Part shown: positions 33,878 to 42,700 of the stretch, one piece after another
Position numbering within the stretch: the stretch's first letter is position 1
Layout: the number at the start of each line of letters is the position of its first letter
Assembly (NCBI GenBank): GCA_934500705.1
Contig: CAKSTI010000008.1
Coordinates: 1-64,000, forward strand
Length of the DNA stretch: 64,000 nucleotides
Direction: 5' to 3'
From: an uncultured Clostridia bacterium
Lineage (GTDB): Bacteria; Bacillota; Clostridia; UMGS1810
Program-made: the position numbers and the translations under genes
The notes under the pieces: model-generated
What the model saw: only the letters and a program-made list of their open reading frames with translations
What the model was told of the DNA's origin: nothing
Database searches by the model: none

Positions 33878-34915
33878 ATGAAAAAATCAAGAAAATTAGC
33901 ATTTGTTTTGACATTGGCTCTTGTGTTTTCCTGTTTTGGAAGTATAACTTCGTTTGCTTTCGATACTGGATACAACTCTGCCACAGAATACACCAACACT
34001 GTAACCGCATATCTTTCGTCGTACACACAGGTTGATTGGTATAAGTTTACATTAACTCAAGATGATGTTTCCACATATTGTGATATAACATTAAGGGTTC
34101 CCGATTCTTGTGTTTATAACTTTGATGTGTGGTATCGTTCGGGTGATAGCGGTCAGCCATCTATTGTGACAAACGAAACTCTTGTCGGTCAATCACGAAA
34201 TCGTTACAAGAATTTATTGTTAAGCCAAGCAGGAACATATTTTGTAAGAGTATACTCCCAAAATGGCACTGCAAGTGCTGTAAACAGTTATAGACTATCA
34301 ATATCGTACCGCAAAAATATGACCTGTGAATTTATGTATGCTACTACGCTTACAACAGGTGGTAACAGTGATTGGGCCGGTTGCGCTGATATATTGGGTA
34401 ACCACACATATAATACCATTATAAAAAACTCAGAAACAAATCGAAATTATAAAAACGCTTATGTATTCATAAAATCAAATTATACTTCTGACAAAGCAAG
34501 CAATTATGATGGCAAACTAAAGGCAACTCCCGAACAAACAGCAATAGCCACCGATTATGTTTACTCAGGCTCCTTAATGACAGAACCCAAATTTGAAGTC
34601 ATATCGGATAAAGAATATTCCATCGAAGAACTAATGTACTATTTAAATGTTCTTAATGAGCCAATCATATTTTATTTGCAAAGCGAAGATTACCCCGGAC
34701 TTTCGGCATATAAACGCTATGTAATACTTAAATCCGTAAATATTGGTCTTAACCGAATAGAATATTACGACCCCCAATACGGAGTTACACAAACTGTAAA
34801 CTATGAGGATTTTTTATCTACCGGAATTGAGGGTGACGATACAAATAGCGTATATACCAGAATAAGCATTCTAAATTCCAATTTGCCCAGTCCGGTGCAG
34901 GCAATCTACGATTAA
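33878..34915 (+). CDS. secreted protein with PPC-like domain and possible degenerate C39-like peptidase fold
   Basis: The 345-residue protein has a signal peptide (1 to about 27). Residues 30-150 form a beta-rich domain with the bacterial pre-peptidase C-terminal pattern (DWYKFTLTQDD, AGTYFVRVYSQNG). Residues 155-345 suggest a papain-like C39 fold: a possible cysteine in DWAGCADI, and YKRYVILKSVNI followed by YYDPQYG where C39 proteins usually have a catalytic His. His is replaced by Arg or Tyr here, so activity is doubtful. GGAGG precedes the ATG. It lies 45 bases after agrD and is probably in the agr operon. Codons are markedly more AT-rich than in the core genes. Confidence 0.6.
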   Translation: MKKSRKLAFVLTLALVFSCFGSITSFAFDTGYNSATEYTNTVTAYLSSYTQVDWYKFTLTQDDVSTYCDITLRVPDSCVYNFDVWYRSGDSGQPSIVTNETLVGQSRNRYKNLLLSQAGTYFVRVYSQNGTASAVNSYRLSISYRKNMTCEFMYATTLTTGGNSDWAGCADILGNHTYNTIIKNSETNRNYKNAYVFIKSNYTSDKASNYDGKLKATPEQTAIATDYVYSGSLMTEPKFEVISDKEYSIEELMYYLNVLNEPIIFYLQSEDYPGLSAYKRYVILKSVNIGLNRIEYYDPQYGVTQTVNYEDFLSTGIEGDDTNSVYTRISILNSNLPSPVQAIYD

Positions 34916-34933
34916 TTCGAGGAGGATTTTACT

Positions 34934-35689
34934 ATGAAAAATAAAATATTATCTGTTTGCATTATTTCTTTAATTGCTACAACATTCAATGTTAATGCTT
35001 TGGCTAACACACTGATCACTAAATCAACCGATGTAATAATTTCAACCGAAACAGAACAATTGCAGAGCGCATTGGATAACAGTAGCCTAATAAAAGGATT
35101 TTATAACGTACGTCCAAACCAAAGTGCGGCTATGGATTTAGATAATGACGATGTGGCAACAGAAGCTGTCGAAAGTTTTAAGATCGATGCAAAAAAAGCA
35201 GTGAAACTTTACAGCGTTTCCGTTAATAGCGAAATAACATCGCTCAAACCACAACTTGATAAAGAAAACGAACAATGGCTTATTTGTCAGAAAATAAATG
35301 GTAAAATGTCATACATATTCATCAAAAAAGGTGATGACATAGAAAATGCTGAAAAAAAGATTAATAAGTTGAATATTTCGGATAAATTAAAAAGCTCTAT
35401 GCTTGCCAATGCTCGTGAAAGAGCCGGTAAATGGTATGTTTCACGCATTGAAAGACCGGCAAATATAACGATGGACTTTGATATTACTGAAAATAACAGT
35501 ATGATTTCTGAAAGCTCTATTGTAGATACCAAATTTGTATATATCAAAAGTACTGGAATGATAGCTAAGTGGATACAGAGCGATTCGGGTGAGCAAATAA
35601 TTCCATATGCAACACCTGAAAGACTGGGCAACTTAGAGAACAATACACCATATACATTATCCGAATTTTCAAACAATGTTTTGAAATGA
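34934..35689 (+). CDS. secreted protein of unknown function in the agr operon
   Basis: The 251-residue protein has a signal peptide ending near residue 24 (NALA) and no membrane segment after it. The mature part is charged with a mixed alpha/beta look and no motif I recognise. GAGGAGG lies before the ATG and the gap to the preceding gene is 18 bases, so the two are almost surely co-expressed and may act together. Base composition is AT-rich like its neighbour. It is followed by a hairpin terminator. Confidence 0.7.
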   Translation: MKNKILSVCIISLIATTFNVNALANTLITKSTDVIISTETEQLQSALDNSSLIKGFYNVRPNQSAAMDLDNDDVATEAVESFKIDAKKAVKLYSVSVNSEITSLKPQLDKENEQWLICQKINGKMSYIFIKKGDDIENAEKKINKLNISDKLKSSMLANARERAGKWYVSRIERPANITMDFDITENNSMISESSIVDTKFVYIKSTGMIAKWIQSDSGEQIIPYATPERLGNLENNTPYTLSEFSNNVLK

Positions 35690-35698
35690 AAACTTTTG

Positions 35699-35739
35699 CG
35701 TTCTCTTTCCCTCGTTTCGAGGGAAAGAGTCGCTTTTAA
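35699..35739 (+). terminator. terminator of the agr operon
   Basis: CTCTTTCCCTCG and CGAGGGAAAGAG form a 12-bp stem with a TTT loop (35703-35729), followed by TCGCTTTT. It separates the agr operon from the SLH protein gene. Confidence 0.7.
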
Positions 35740-35754
35740 TTGAGGTGAATATCT

Positions 35755-37104
35755 ATGAAAAAACTTTTACTTATTATATCTTTGCTGTTGATAACGCTAC
35801 TCTCGGTAAATTCTCACGCCGAACCATACAACCAAGAACTTATAGATACCGTGAAAGAAAATGCGGATATTGACTTTGGCAATGTAGACGAGGAAAATAT
35901 CCTTATTCTGTGCCCACATGAAATGTTAGACACAGAAAAGTTCACCGGCTACGATTACTGCTACATTTACATTCCGATGAAAAACTCCACTGACTATTAT
36001 ACGGCATTTTTCGAGGAAGGAAAGCATATAGCTACGTACAAAAACTTCCCGGCAACAAAATACTTAAAAGAGTATAGCGTAGACGAGGCAAAAGAGTATT
36101 TTTCCAAAAGCGGTTTGGGAACACCGAAAGACATAGAGCCGTTTTTGCTTGAAATAAGAGGTAATCGCATATTTTCATATAAACTTACATGCGACGGCGA
36201 AACATATATAATACCGTTTAGAATTGCCAAAAACAACATCTACCTTAACATAACAAACAATCCCAAACTTGAATTTCAAATAGGCAAGGTTTACACCTAT
36301 GATGAATTTGTAACACTTGAAAAAATGGAACGCCAAGTTCATAGTGAATATATGGCGGCGGAAAGCCAAAAACGCTATATTGAAAATCACATTCACTACC
36401 AAAAAGACGGCGAAACGTACTGTTCGTGGGACTGCGACGATGTAGACCACGCTCTGCACCTCAGAAAAGGCACTGACAAGCCGGAGATAATCGACACCAA
36501 AAAGGACACGGAAAAAGAACCCGACAAAAAGACGGACGACAAAGAGGATAACAAAAAAGACGACCAAAAATATACCGAAAAAGAACCGGTAAACGACACC
36601 GATGTCAAAAAAGATGACTCCGAAAAACCGGGAGAAATAAAAAAGCCGACCGGCAAAACACCCGATGTTACATTCAGCGACGTGCCGAAAGACCACTGGG
36701 CGTACAATGACATAACCTCGCTTGCCGAAAAGAGCGTAATTCTCGGCTACGGTGACGGAAAATTCGGCGTTGACGACTCGGTAACGCACGAGCAGTTGTC
36801 ACTGCTTTTAAAACGTCAGTTTAACTATGACGAAACGGACAGAGCGGCACAGCCGGCTAAACGTGAGGACATAATCGTGTCGCTTGTAAAAGCGTTAAAT
36901 GCCGACCTGTCAAGCGTGGACACGGCAGACGTAAGCAAATTTTCGGACGCAGACAGCATATCGGCAGATGACGAGCGGTACATTGCCTATGCGGTAAAAT
37001 CCGGTCTTGTTCTCGGATATGACGGCAGGCTGAACCTTGCCGACAACGTAACAAGAGCCGAAACCGCCGCACTTATCTGCCGTGCGATGAAACTTGCAAA
37101 ATGA
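35755..37104 (+). CDS. S-layer-homology surface protein with Lys/Asp-rich linker
   Basis: The 449-residue protein has a signal peptide (1-22), an unknown N-terminal domain (about 25-240), and a highly charged Lys/Asp/Glu linker (about 245-300). Two SLH domains follow (FSDVPKDHWAYNDITSLAEK... and FSDADSISADDERYIAYAVK...), each with the GYGDGKFG or GYDGRLN turn. SLH domains bind pyruvylated secondary cell-wall polymers, so the protein is held on the cell wall. Two rather than three SLH repeats is short of the usual number. AGGTGA precedes the ATG. It may be reached by read-through from the agr operon. Confidence 0.85.
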   Translation: MKKLLLIISLLLITLLSVNSHAEPYNQELIDTVKENADIDFGNVDEENILILCPHEMLDTEKFTGYDYCYIYIPMKNSTDYYTAFFEEGKHIATYKNFPATKYLKEYSVDEAKEYFSKSGLGTPKDIEPFLLEIRGNRIFSYKLTCDGETYIIPFRIAKNNIYLNITNNPKLEFQIGKVYTYDEFVTLEKMERQVHSEYMAAESQKRYIENHIHYQKDGETYCSWDCDDVDHALHLRKGTDKPEIIDTKKDTEKEPDKKTDDKEDNKKDDQKYTEKEPVNDTDVKKDDSEKPGEIKKPTGKTPDVTFSDVPKDHWAYNDITSLAEKSVILGYGDGKFGVDDSVTHEQLSLLLKRQFNYDETDRAAQPAKREDIIVSLVKALNADLSSVDTADVSKFSDADSISADDERYIAYAVKSGLVLGYDGRLNLADNVTRAETAALICRAMKLAK

Positions 37105-37124
37105 TGTAAACTTCAATAGCTTTT

Positions 37125-37161
37125 AAATCAAGTGCACTCCAACACGGGGGTGCGCTTGATT
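37125..37161. repeat. inverted repeat between SLH genes
   Basis: AATCAAGTGCAC and GTGCGCTTGATT pair with one mismatch around a short loop. The right arm overlaps the -35 of the next promoter. There is no T tract on the plus strand, so it may act as an operator rather than a terminator. Confidence 0.45.
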
Positions 37162-37184
37162 AATACGGCGATTTGTGGTAGAAT
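37156..37184 (+). promoter_or_regulatory. promoter of the short SLH protein
   Basis: TTGATT (37156-37161), 17 bases and TAGAAT (37179-37184). The transcript would start about 20 bases before the ATG at 37210, which rules out the longer ORF start at 37132. Confidence 0.6.
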
Positions 37185-37209
37185 GTATTATACAGATTTG
37201 GGTGTTCTT

Positions 37210-37881
37210 ATGAAAAAACTTGTATTTGTACTTATTCTCACGGTAGCGCTTTTGCAGACGGGTATTATTTCCGCAAACAGCGAGCATATCTCGGACTGGG
37301 CGAAAGACGAAGTAAACGAGGCTATAAGTTTGGGTTTTATTCCCGAAAAACTGCAAAACAACTATAACGAAAATATCACAAGAGAGGAATTTGTAACTGT
37401 TGCGGTTGAATATATGTCATATCAATTCGATATGAGCGTTGAGGAAATGGCTGACAGATGCAAAAGCACAGATGATTATTTTTCGGACATCGAAGGCTCT
37501 GAATTTGCCGATTACATTTGCTTGGCAAAGAGGCTCGGAATAATAAAAGGAGACGGTGACGGTACATTCCGTCCTCGCTCACAAATCACAAGAGAGGAGG
37601 CCGTCGTTATTCTTGCCGACGTTTTTGTGCGTTATTCAACCGGGTGGAAAATGGGTTACTACGACTTCTCACAATTTAATGATTTGGACAAAATGTCACA
37701 TTGGGCGTGGGGCGCTTTTAGAATGGTATACTGGCTGGGTGTTATGAACGGCGTGTCCGATAGCGAATTTGCGCCGAAGGAACTGTGCACAAGAGAGCAA
37801 TGCTATGTAACATTTATGAGATTGTGCAAAAACGGCAATGTCAGCCGATACTACGGTCACAACATTCATTTTGCACTTTGA
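37210..37881 (+). CDS. small secreted SLH-domain protein
   Basis: The 223-residue protein consists of a signal peptide (1-23, MKKLVFVLILTVALLQTG) and three SLH-like units. Visible parts are ISDWAKDEVNEAISLGFIPE with NITREEF, YFSDIEGSEFADYICLAKRLGIIKGDGDGTFRPRS with ITREEAVV, and a third unit with MSHWAWGAFRMVYWLGVMNG and LCTREQCYV. There is no other domain, so it may be a wall-bound adaptor or anchor. The ribosome site is weak (GGTG). Its 3' end overlaps a possible small gene on the other strand. Confidence 0.82.
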   Translation: MKKLVFVLILTVALLQTGIISANSEHISDWAKDEVNEAISLGFIPEKLQNNYNENITREEFVTVAVEYMSYQFDMSVEEMADRCKSTDDYFSDIEGSEFADYICLAKRLGIIKGDGDGTFRPRSQITREEAVVILADVFVRYSTGWKMGYYDFSQFNDLDKMSHWAWGAFRMVYWLGVMNGVSDSEFAPKELCTREQCYVTFMRLCKNGNVSRYYGHNIHFAL

Positions 37882-38017
37882 CGGTCATCGGAAAACTGCA
37901 CTCACGAGGTAAACGTATTTTGTCAAATTCAGCGGTAAGGCTCTGCGCCTTTTGGGGGAATTCTTCGGAAACCGTATTTTTAAATCCGACCTCTATGTAG
38001 TTTGAATTCTCAATCAT
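37841..38017 (-). CDS. possible small protein of unknown function
   Basis: A 58-codon ORF (MIENSNYIEVGFKNTV...) has a good AGGAAGG ribosome site 7-8 bases before the ATG at 38017. It lies 30 bases after the terminator that follows tRNA-Met. Its last 41 bases overlap the SLH gene on the other strand. No motif is recognised and no clear promoter was found, though TATAAT occurs at 38036-38041 on the minus strand. The support is only the ribosome site and the open frame. Confidence 0.35.
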   Translation of the reverse strand: MIENSNYIEVGFKNTVSEEFPQKAQSLTAEFDKIRLPRECSFPMTVKVQNECCDRSIG

Positions 38018-38046
38018 ACTGACACCTTCCTGATTTATTATACAAG

Positions 38047-38079
38047 AAAAAATCCGCACACTGCCGTATGCGGATTTTT
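38047..38079. terminator. bidirectional terminator after tRNA-Met
   Basis: AAATCCGCA and TGCGGATTT form a stem of at least 8 bp with T runs on both strands. It ends the tRNA transcript on minus and could stop SLH gene transcription on plus. Confidence 0.75.
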
Positions 38080-38155
38080 GGTAGCGGCAGACGGATTTGA
38101 ACCATCGACACTGCGGGTATGAACCGCATGCTCTAGCCAACTGAGCTATGCCGCC
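38079..38155 (-). tRNA. tRNA-Met (anticodon CAT), elongator type
   Basis: On the minus strand the cloverleaf is complete: acceptor GGCGGCA with TGCCGCT (G1-U72 wobble), D arm GCTC...GAGC, anticodon stem TGCGG/CCGCA with loop TTCATAC, T arm GATGG-TTCAAAT-CCGTC, discriminator A and encoded CCA (38081-38079). The regular acceptor and lack of the three G-C anticodon-stem pairs argue for elongator rather than initiator Met. tRNA-Ile2, which also reads CAT in DNA, normally has a different acceptor, so Met is preferred. Confidence 0.92.
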
Positions 38156-38191
38156 GTATATTAAACTGTACCGCTCGCAAGCGACTTATAC

Positions 38192-38220
38192 ATTATATTA
38201 TATTTTGCACGGCTTGTCAA
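38192..38220 (-). promoter_or_regulatory. consensus promoter of tRNA-Met
   Basis: On the minus strand TTGACA (38220-38215), exactly 17 bases and TATAAT (38197-38192), about 37 bases before the tRNA 5' end. Confidence 0.85.
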
Positions 38221-38261
38221 TAGCTTTTTTAAAAAATTTCCTTATTTTTTAAAATTCGGAA

Positions 38262-38294
38262 GTGAGCGGACACTGCGAACCAATGTCCGCCCAC
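38262..38294 (-). terminator. hairpin at the end of the isomerase operon
   Basis: GTGAGCGGACA and TGTCCGCCCAC pair over 11 positions with one mismatch. The minus strand continues with TTCCGAATTTT, an imperfect T tract just past the isomerase stop. Confidence 0.55.
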
Positions 38295-38304
38295 GTTTTT
38301 GAAT

Positions 38305-39750
38305 TTACTTTACAATAACATAGTCTATACCGAGAATTTCGGCAATTTTTGCAAGCGTATCGGCGTGGTGGCCTATGCCGAGTGCATAGTGATGTGTGGG
38401 GCCTTGCATAACCCATTTTTTGATAAATTCCTTTGTTGTCGGCTCAAAAAATCCCCTTGTGTTTGTATTGCCGGTAGGCGGAATTGCGCCCTCTTTGGAG
38501 TAGCCCTCTCCTATTACGAACTTAAATTTTCCGTCAAAGGTCTGGGTAATTCCAAGCATAGTGATGGGGCCTTCTTTGAGCTTGAACTCCACGGACGCAC
38601 CGTGGCCTGGCTTGCCGTGGTATTTTTTAAGACTTCTGAGGACGGGTTTGCCCTCGGCAATTCTCAAATGATGAGGGCCGTCGTGACCGATGAGGATAAA
38701 ATCCTCTTTAAAGTCAAAGGGGTGCAGCTCGGCAAAGCTGCCGCCTATGTCGAGTCTGTCCATAATGAGCATCGCTATGCAGGTCTTTATGTCAAATTCG
38801 CCGCACATCGGAACGCCCTGGGCATTCAGGATAGAATTGCCCACGATAAACGTTGTGGCAACCTCACGGTGAGTACTGCCCTCCATACCCTCATAGTAAT
38901 AGGCAAGACCGGTGAGGTTATATTTTTCCACAAGTTTGTCAAGGGCAACGGCGCTCTTTGCCGCCTGGTACTTGTCGGCGTCCGTAAGTTTAGCGGTTAC
39001 GGGGTCGGACTTTGGTTCGGGCATATCGAACTCGGCGTCAATCAGCTTTATTTTATCGTTAATTTCGTCCTCGGTGACGGTGTTATAAAGCTCGATTACA
39101 TCGTCAACCTCCAAGAGCGGAACGTGCAGACCGAATGATGCGGAAATTGCGGTCGGGTCGGCATGCATATCGTACATTGCCTCCATAACGTGCCCCATAA
39201 GACCCATTCTTGCGCCCCTGAGGTCGTGGAGAACTTTTGCTATGTCGCACCACTTGGCAATCTGCGCTTTTGCCTCGTCATCGCCGTAAAGACAGCCGAT
39301 TATGACGTCGTTTACCTTTTTGCCCATTCTGACGGCAACGCCCGTAAATTCCGGTACGGAGCAGATGCTGTCGTTTTCAAGCTGCATAAAAGTGTTTGCC
39401 TGCGTGTAATCGAGAGCTTCTCTGGGTTGAAGGGCAATGAGAACAACCGGCTTGCCGATGTCCCTCATTATGGGGGCAAAAACCGACGAGGTGGCATATG
39501 TAACCATATTGCAGAACACCAGGTCAAGATTTGCCTCTTTCATTTTTTCGAGCGCCGTGTACGCCTTTTCGCTGCTGTCAATCATTCCGAAGTCAATCAG
39601 TTCAACGTCGTTTGACGTAACCTCGGCGCAAAAATCCTTGTGAAATCCCATAAGATTTTCATAGAGTCCGTCAAACTGCTCCCAGTATTTTGCGTGAGCA
39701 ACGGCAAAGGTGCCTATCCTTGCATTTCTCTTATTTTTCCTCGTAATCAT
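38305..39750 (-). CDS. L-fucose/L-arabinose isomerase family protein
   Basis: The 481-residue protein belongs to the AraA/FucI-like family that interconverts aldoses and ketoses with a divalent metal. Recognisable features are VPEFTG, GLAYYYEGMEGSTHREV, a Glu/His-rich C-terminal half (IGHDGPHHLRI, GPTHHYALGIGHHADTLAKI) and an Arg/Lys-rich start (MITRKNKRNARIGTFAVAHAKYW). AGGAGG precedes the ATG at 39750, 13 bases after the glycosidase gene, so both are likely one operon. The enzyme probably uses a sugar released by that glycosidase. The exact sugar cannot be read from the sequence. Confidence 0.85.
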   Translation of the reverse strand: MITRKNKRNARIGTFAVAHAKYWEQFDGLYENLMGFHKDFCAEVTSNDVELIDFGMIDSSEKAYTALEKMKEANLDLVFCNMVTYATSSVFAPIMRDIGKPVVLIALQPREALDYTQANTFMQLENDSICSVPEFTGVAVRMGKKVNDVIIGCLYGDDEAKAQIAKWCDIAKVLHDLRGARMGLMGHVMEAMYDMHADPTAISASFGLHVPLLEVDDVIELYNTVTEDEINDKIKLIDAEFDMPEPKSDPVTAKLTDADKYQAAKSAVALDKLVEKYNLTGLAYYYEGMEGSTHREVATTFIVGNSILNAQGVPMCGEFDIKTCIAMLIMDRLDIGGSFAELHPFDFKEDFILIGHDGPHHLRIAEGKPVLRSLKKYHGKPGHGASVEFKLKEGPITMLGITQTFDGKFKFVIGEGYSKEGAIPPTGNTNTRGFFEPTTKEFIKKWVMQGPTHHYALGIGHHADTLAKIAEILGIDYVIVK

Positions 39751-39763
39751 AAATTGCCTCCTG

Positions 39764-42700
39764 TTATTTTGTATAGCTGAATTCAAGCTCGCCGTAATTT
39801 GACGAATTGTTATATGTTTTGACTTTGTACTCGCCGTCCTCATCGAGCGAGGCGGTTATGTTGCAGTTGCCGTCGGAGTCCGACGCATACTGGTTAAAGT
39901 ACACGGGTTCATTATCCCTTAAAATCTGCACCGCCGTGTACTCGCCCGGCTCGGTGACAAGCTGTATTTGCACGGTTTTGCTCACATTTGCCCTGCCGCC
40001 GAAGCTGACTGTGCCGAAGTTCCACGGCTTGTACGGAGAATAGCCGTCTGCCGAAAAATACGTTGCCGCCGCAGTACCCGATGAGCTTAGGGCGGTGAAT
40101 TTAAGCGCAAAATTAAGACTGCCGCCCTGCGTATAAAAATACGGGTAAAGCTGTGTGTACGGTATGTGCAGGCAAGTGTATTTATATGTGCCGTCGCCGA
40201 ATGTCTTGCAGACAGCGCCGTTTACCGCTTCGCCCTTTTTGCTGTAATCGTCACTCGGCAAATCTCCGCCGAGGTCGGGAGATGCGGTCTTTTTGACGGT
40301 GCAAGTGCCGTTTTTCACTTCCGCCGTAATCTCCACAACATCGCTTGCGATGCCGTTTGCAAAGGTGTCTGCGCCGAGGACGAGTGTTGCGGAAGGCAGT
40401 GTGCTGTCCTTATCTGTCCTTACAACGCAGTCAAAGCCGTCGGAGCACGAAGTCACGGCAAATTTGGCATTCAAATTTTTGCCGTTTGCATATTTTAAGT
40501 CGTTCCACAAGAGCTTTGCGCCCAAGGAGTCGGTGCTGTGGCTGAAAATTTCCCCGTCCGTTGCAACCGCCTGAGCACCGGCGGCGGTTTTCTTGTTAAT
40601 CTCGTTTTCGCTGTATACCACACCGCCGTTATACACCTCGCTGCCCTTTGCCGACTGCAAGGCATCAAAGGCGCCGCCGCAGTTTTTAACAAAGTAAACC
40701 TCGTCGGCACGCACGGTAAAATCAGCGGTGTTTATACTCCTGCCCTCCCAGTCGGTTATGACCGTACCTTCGGTAAATGTGCCGAGGGCGGTACTCTGCT
40801 GAGGGGTGAGGTCATCACCCCAAAGTACATAGAGTGGTTCGCCGTCGCTTATCAGCTTAACGATATTAACACCGCCTGCTTTAAACTCATCGCCGTAGTG
40901 CACCTCTTTGCCCGTCATTGCAATGAGGGTATTTAACGCACCTGCCGCAAAGCGTGGCTCAAAGTCCGGTTTCTTTCTGAATATTCCGGCGCTTACGACG
41001 TTTCTGTCCGAGGATATGCTGTCGAGTATCATCAAATCCTCCGCCTGAACGGAATTGTCGTACGGCTGGAAAAAGGCTATTTTTTCAACGCCGTATTTTA
41101 TCTGCCTAAGATACTCGTTATACATTCTCAGGGCGAGCTGTTTTTCCGTATAGCAGATATTGGGCGAACTGCCGTTGAACAACACCATATGCGCCTCGGT
41201 ATCCATAACGCCCTTTGACGAAGTTTCGCCCATTTTATTATTTATGCCGAGGTAATTCCACGGGTCGAGGTCGTAGCCGTGCATAACGAGTTTATCGGTG
41301 TACTGCCAGCCGCCGTTTTTAATAAATTCCCTGTAAAAAGAGAGGTATCTCTTTGCGCCTATTCCGCCCATAGTTACGGTGTCGGAACCGCCGCTTAATG
41401 TCTTTAAGGCGCCGTATGCCCCGGAGAGCATTTTTACGTAATTTGCGGCGGTGTCGTGCCAAAACACGCTTCCGCCGGGCAGGTGCGGCTCGTTATATAT
41501 CTCCCACGTGCTCACGCAGTCGCCGTAGCGGTCGTAGAGGTCATTGATAAACTCGGTGAGGTACTCCGTTTTGGTCGGTGCATAAGAGGCGTACTCCGGC
41601 ACGAGAGAACCGCTTTCGTCATCGCTCGGTGACGCCCATTTGGGCGTGTAGAGAATATTGCCTATAACATCGAGGGGGTATTTATTTCTTATTGCGTCAA
41701 ATATCTTATCGTATTTTCCCCAATCGTAGCTTTTGCCATTTTCGTCCGTCACGTTCTCCGGCTCTATGTCCTTCCACGAAAAGGCGTGCAGACGTACAAA
41801 GGACATTCCCAATCTGTCGGCAATTCCAAGGTCGTACTCGCCGTCATAGTTGCCTATCGACATTCCGTAGAGGGGGTTTCTGTCACTCATTGCCTTGCTT
41901 TCAAATCCGCTGACAAAAAAGCTGTGGCACGACTTGTCTATGCGGTGAACCGTGCCCGTTTTCTGCTCATAATACGCCTTGTAGCCGCTGTGCTCGGTAA
42001 TTACCGTTCCGTCGGACGTCTGCGCACGGAACGTCACTTTGTAAAATCCGCTGTCTTGGGGAGTGTATCTCCAACCGTTTGACTTAACCTCGTCTGCGCT
42101 TGCCGTCACCTCGTCCGCAAGAGTTCCGTCGGAGTTATAGACAGTACCGCAGATGTACGCAATTTTATCATTCAACGGATATTTGGGCACATAGCAAACC
42201 TGTGTGCCCGCTTTAACCCAGCTGAGTTCGTCGGTGCACTTCATATTAAACACAAGGCTGTCAACGCAGCACGAGTCATAGTACAGCCGTCCGCTTGCCG
42301 CCGCTGTTCCGGAGCAGAAAGCAACGGAAAGCTTTGCGGCGTTTTCGGGGTAATCCTCCGGCGACACACAGACAGTTTCAAAGTTCCAATTATCGGCGGA
42401 TATATTCTTAAATGTTTTTTGCTCCGATGAGATGTAACCACCGTCTGAGCCAAAATACAAAAGTACCACCCTTGCAAAAGTGCCTGTGTAATCACTGCTC
42501 TTTTTGACGGCAAACGAGATGCGCATACCGTTATCCGTCAGAGGTGCATACGGAGTGCAAATGCCGAAAAATCCGCTCTGCGCTGCTCCGAGCGACGCAC
42601 AGCCGTCGATTGTTATGTCGTACGGCGCACCCGCTCCGCCCCAGCCGTTTGCGTACCAGCCGAGGGGCACCTTTCCGCCGACGGTATTGGGCGCATCTTT

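Noticed and set aside
36480..36660. Low-complexity Lys/Asp repeats, considered as a tandem repeat or CRISPR-like array
   Set aside because: They are in-frame codons of a charged protein linker; there are no regular spacers.
38079..38155. tRNA-Ile2 (CAT anticodon with lysidine)
   Set aside because: Acceptor and arm sequences fit elongator tRNA-Met; only modification data could exclude it fully.
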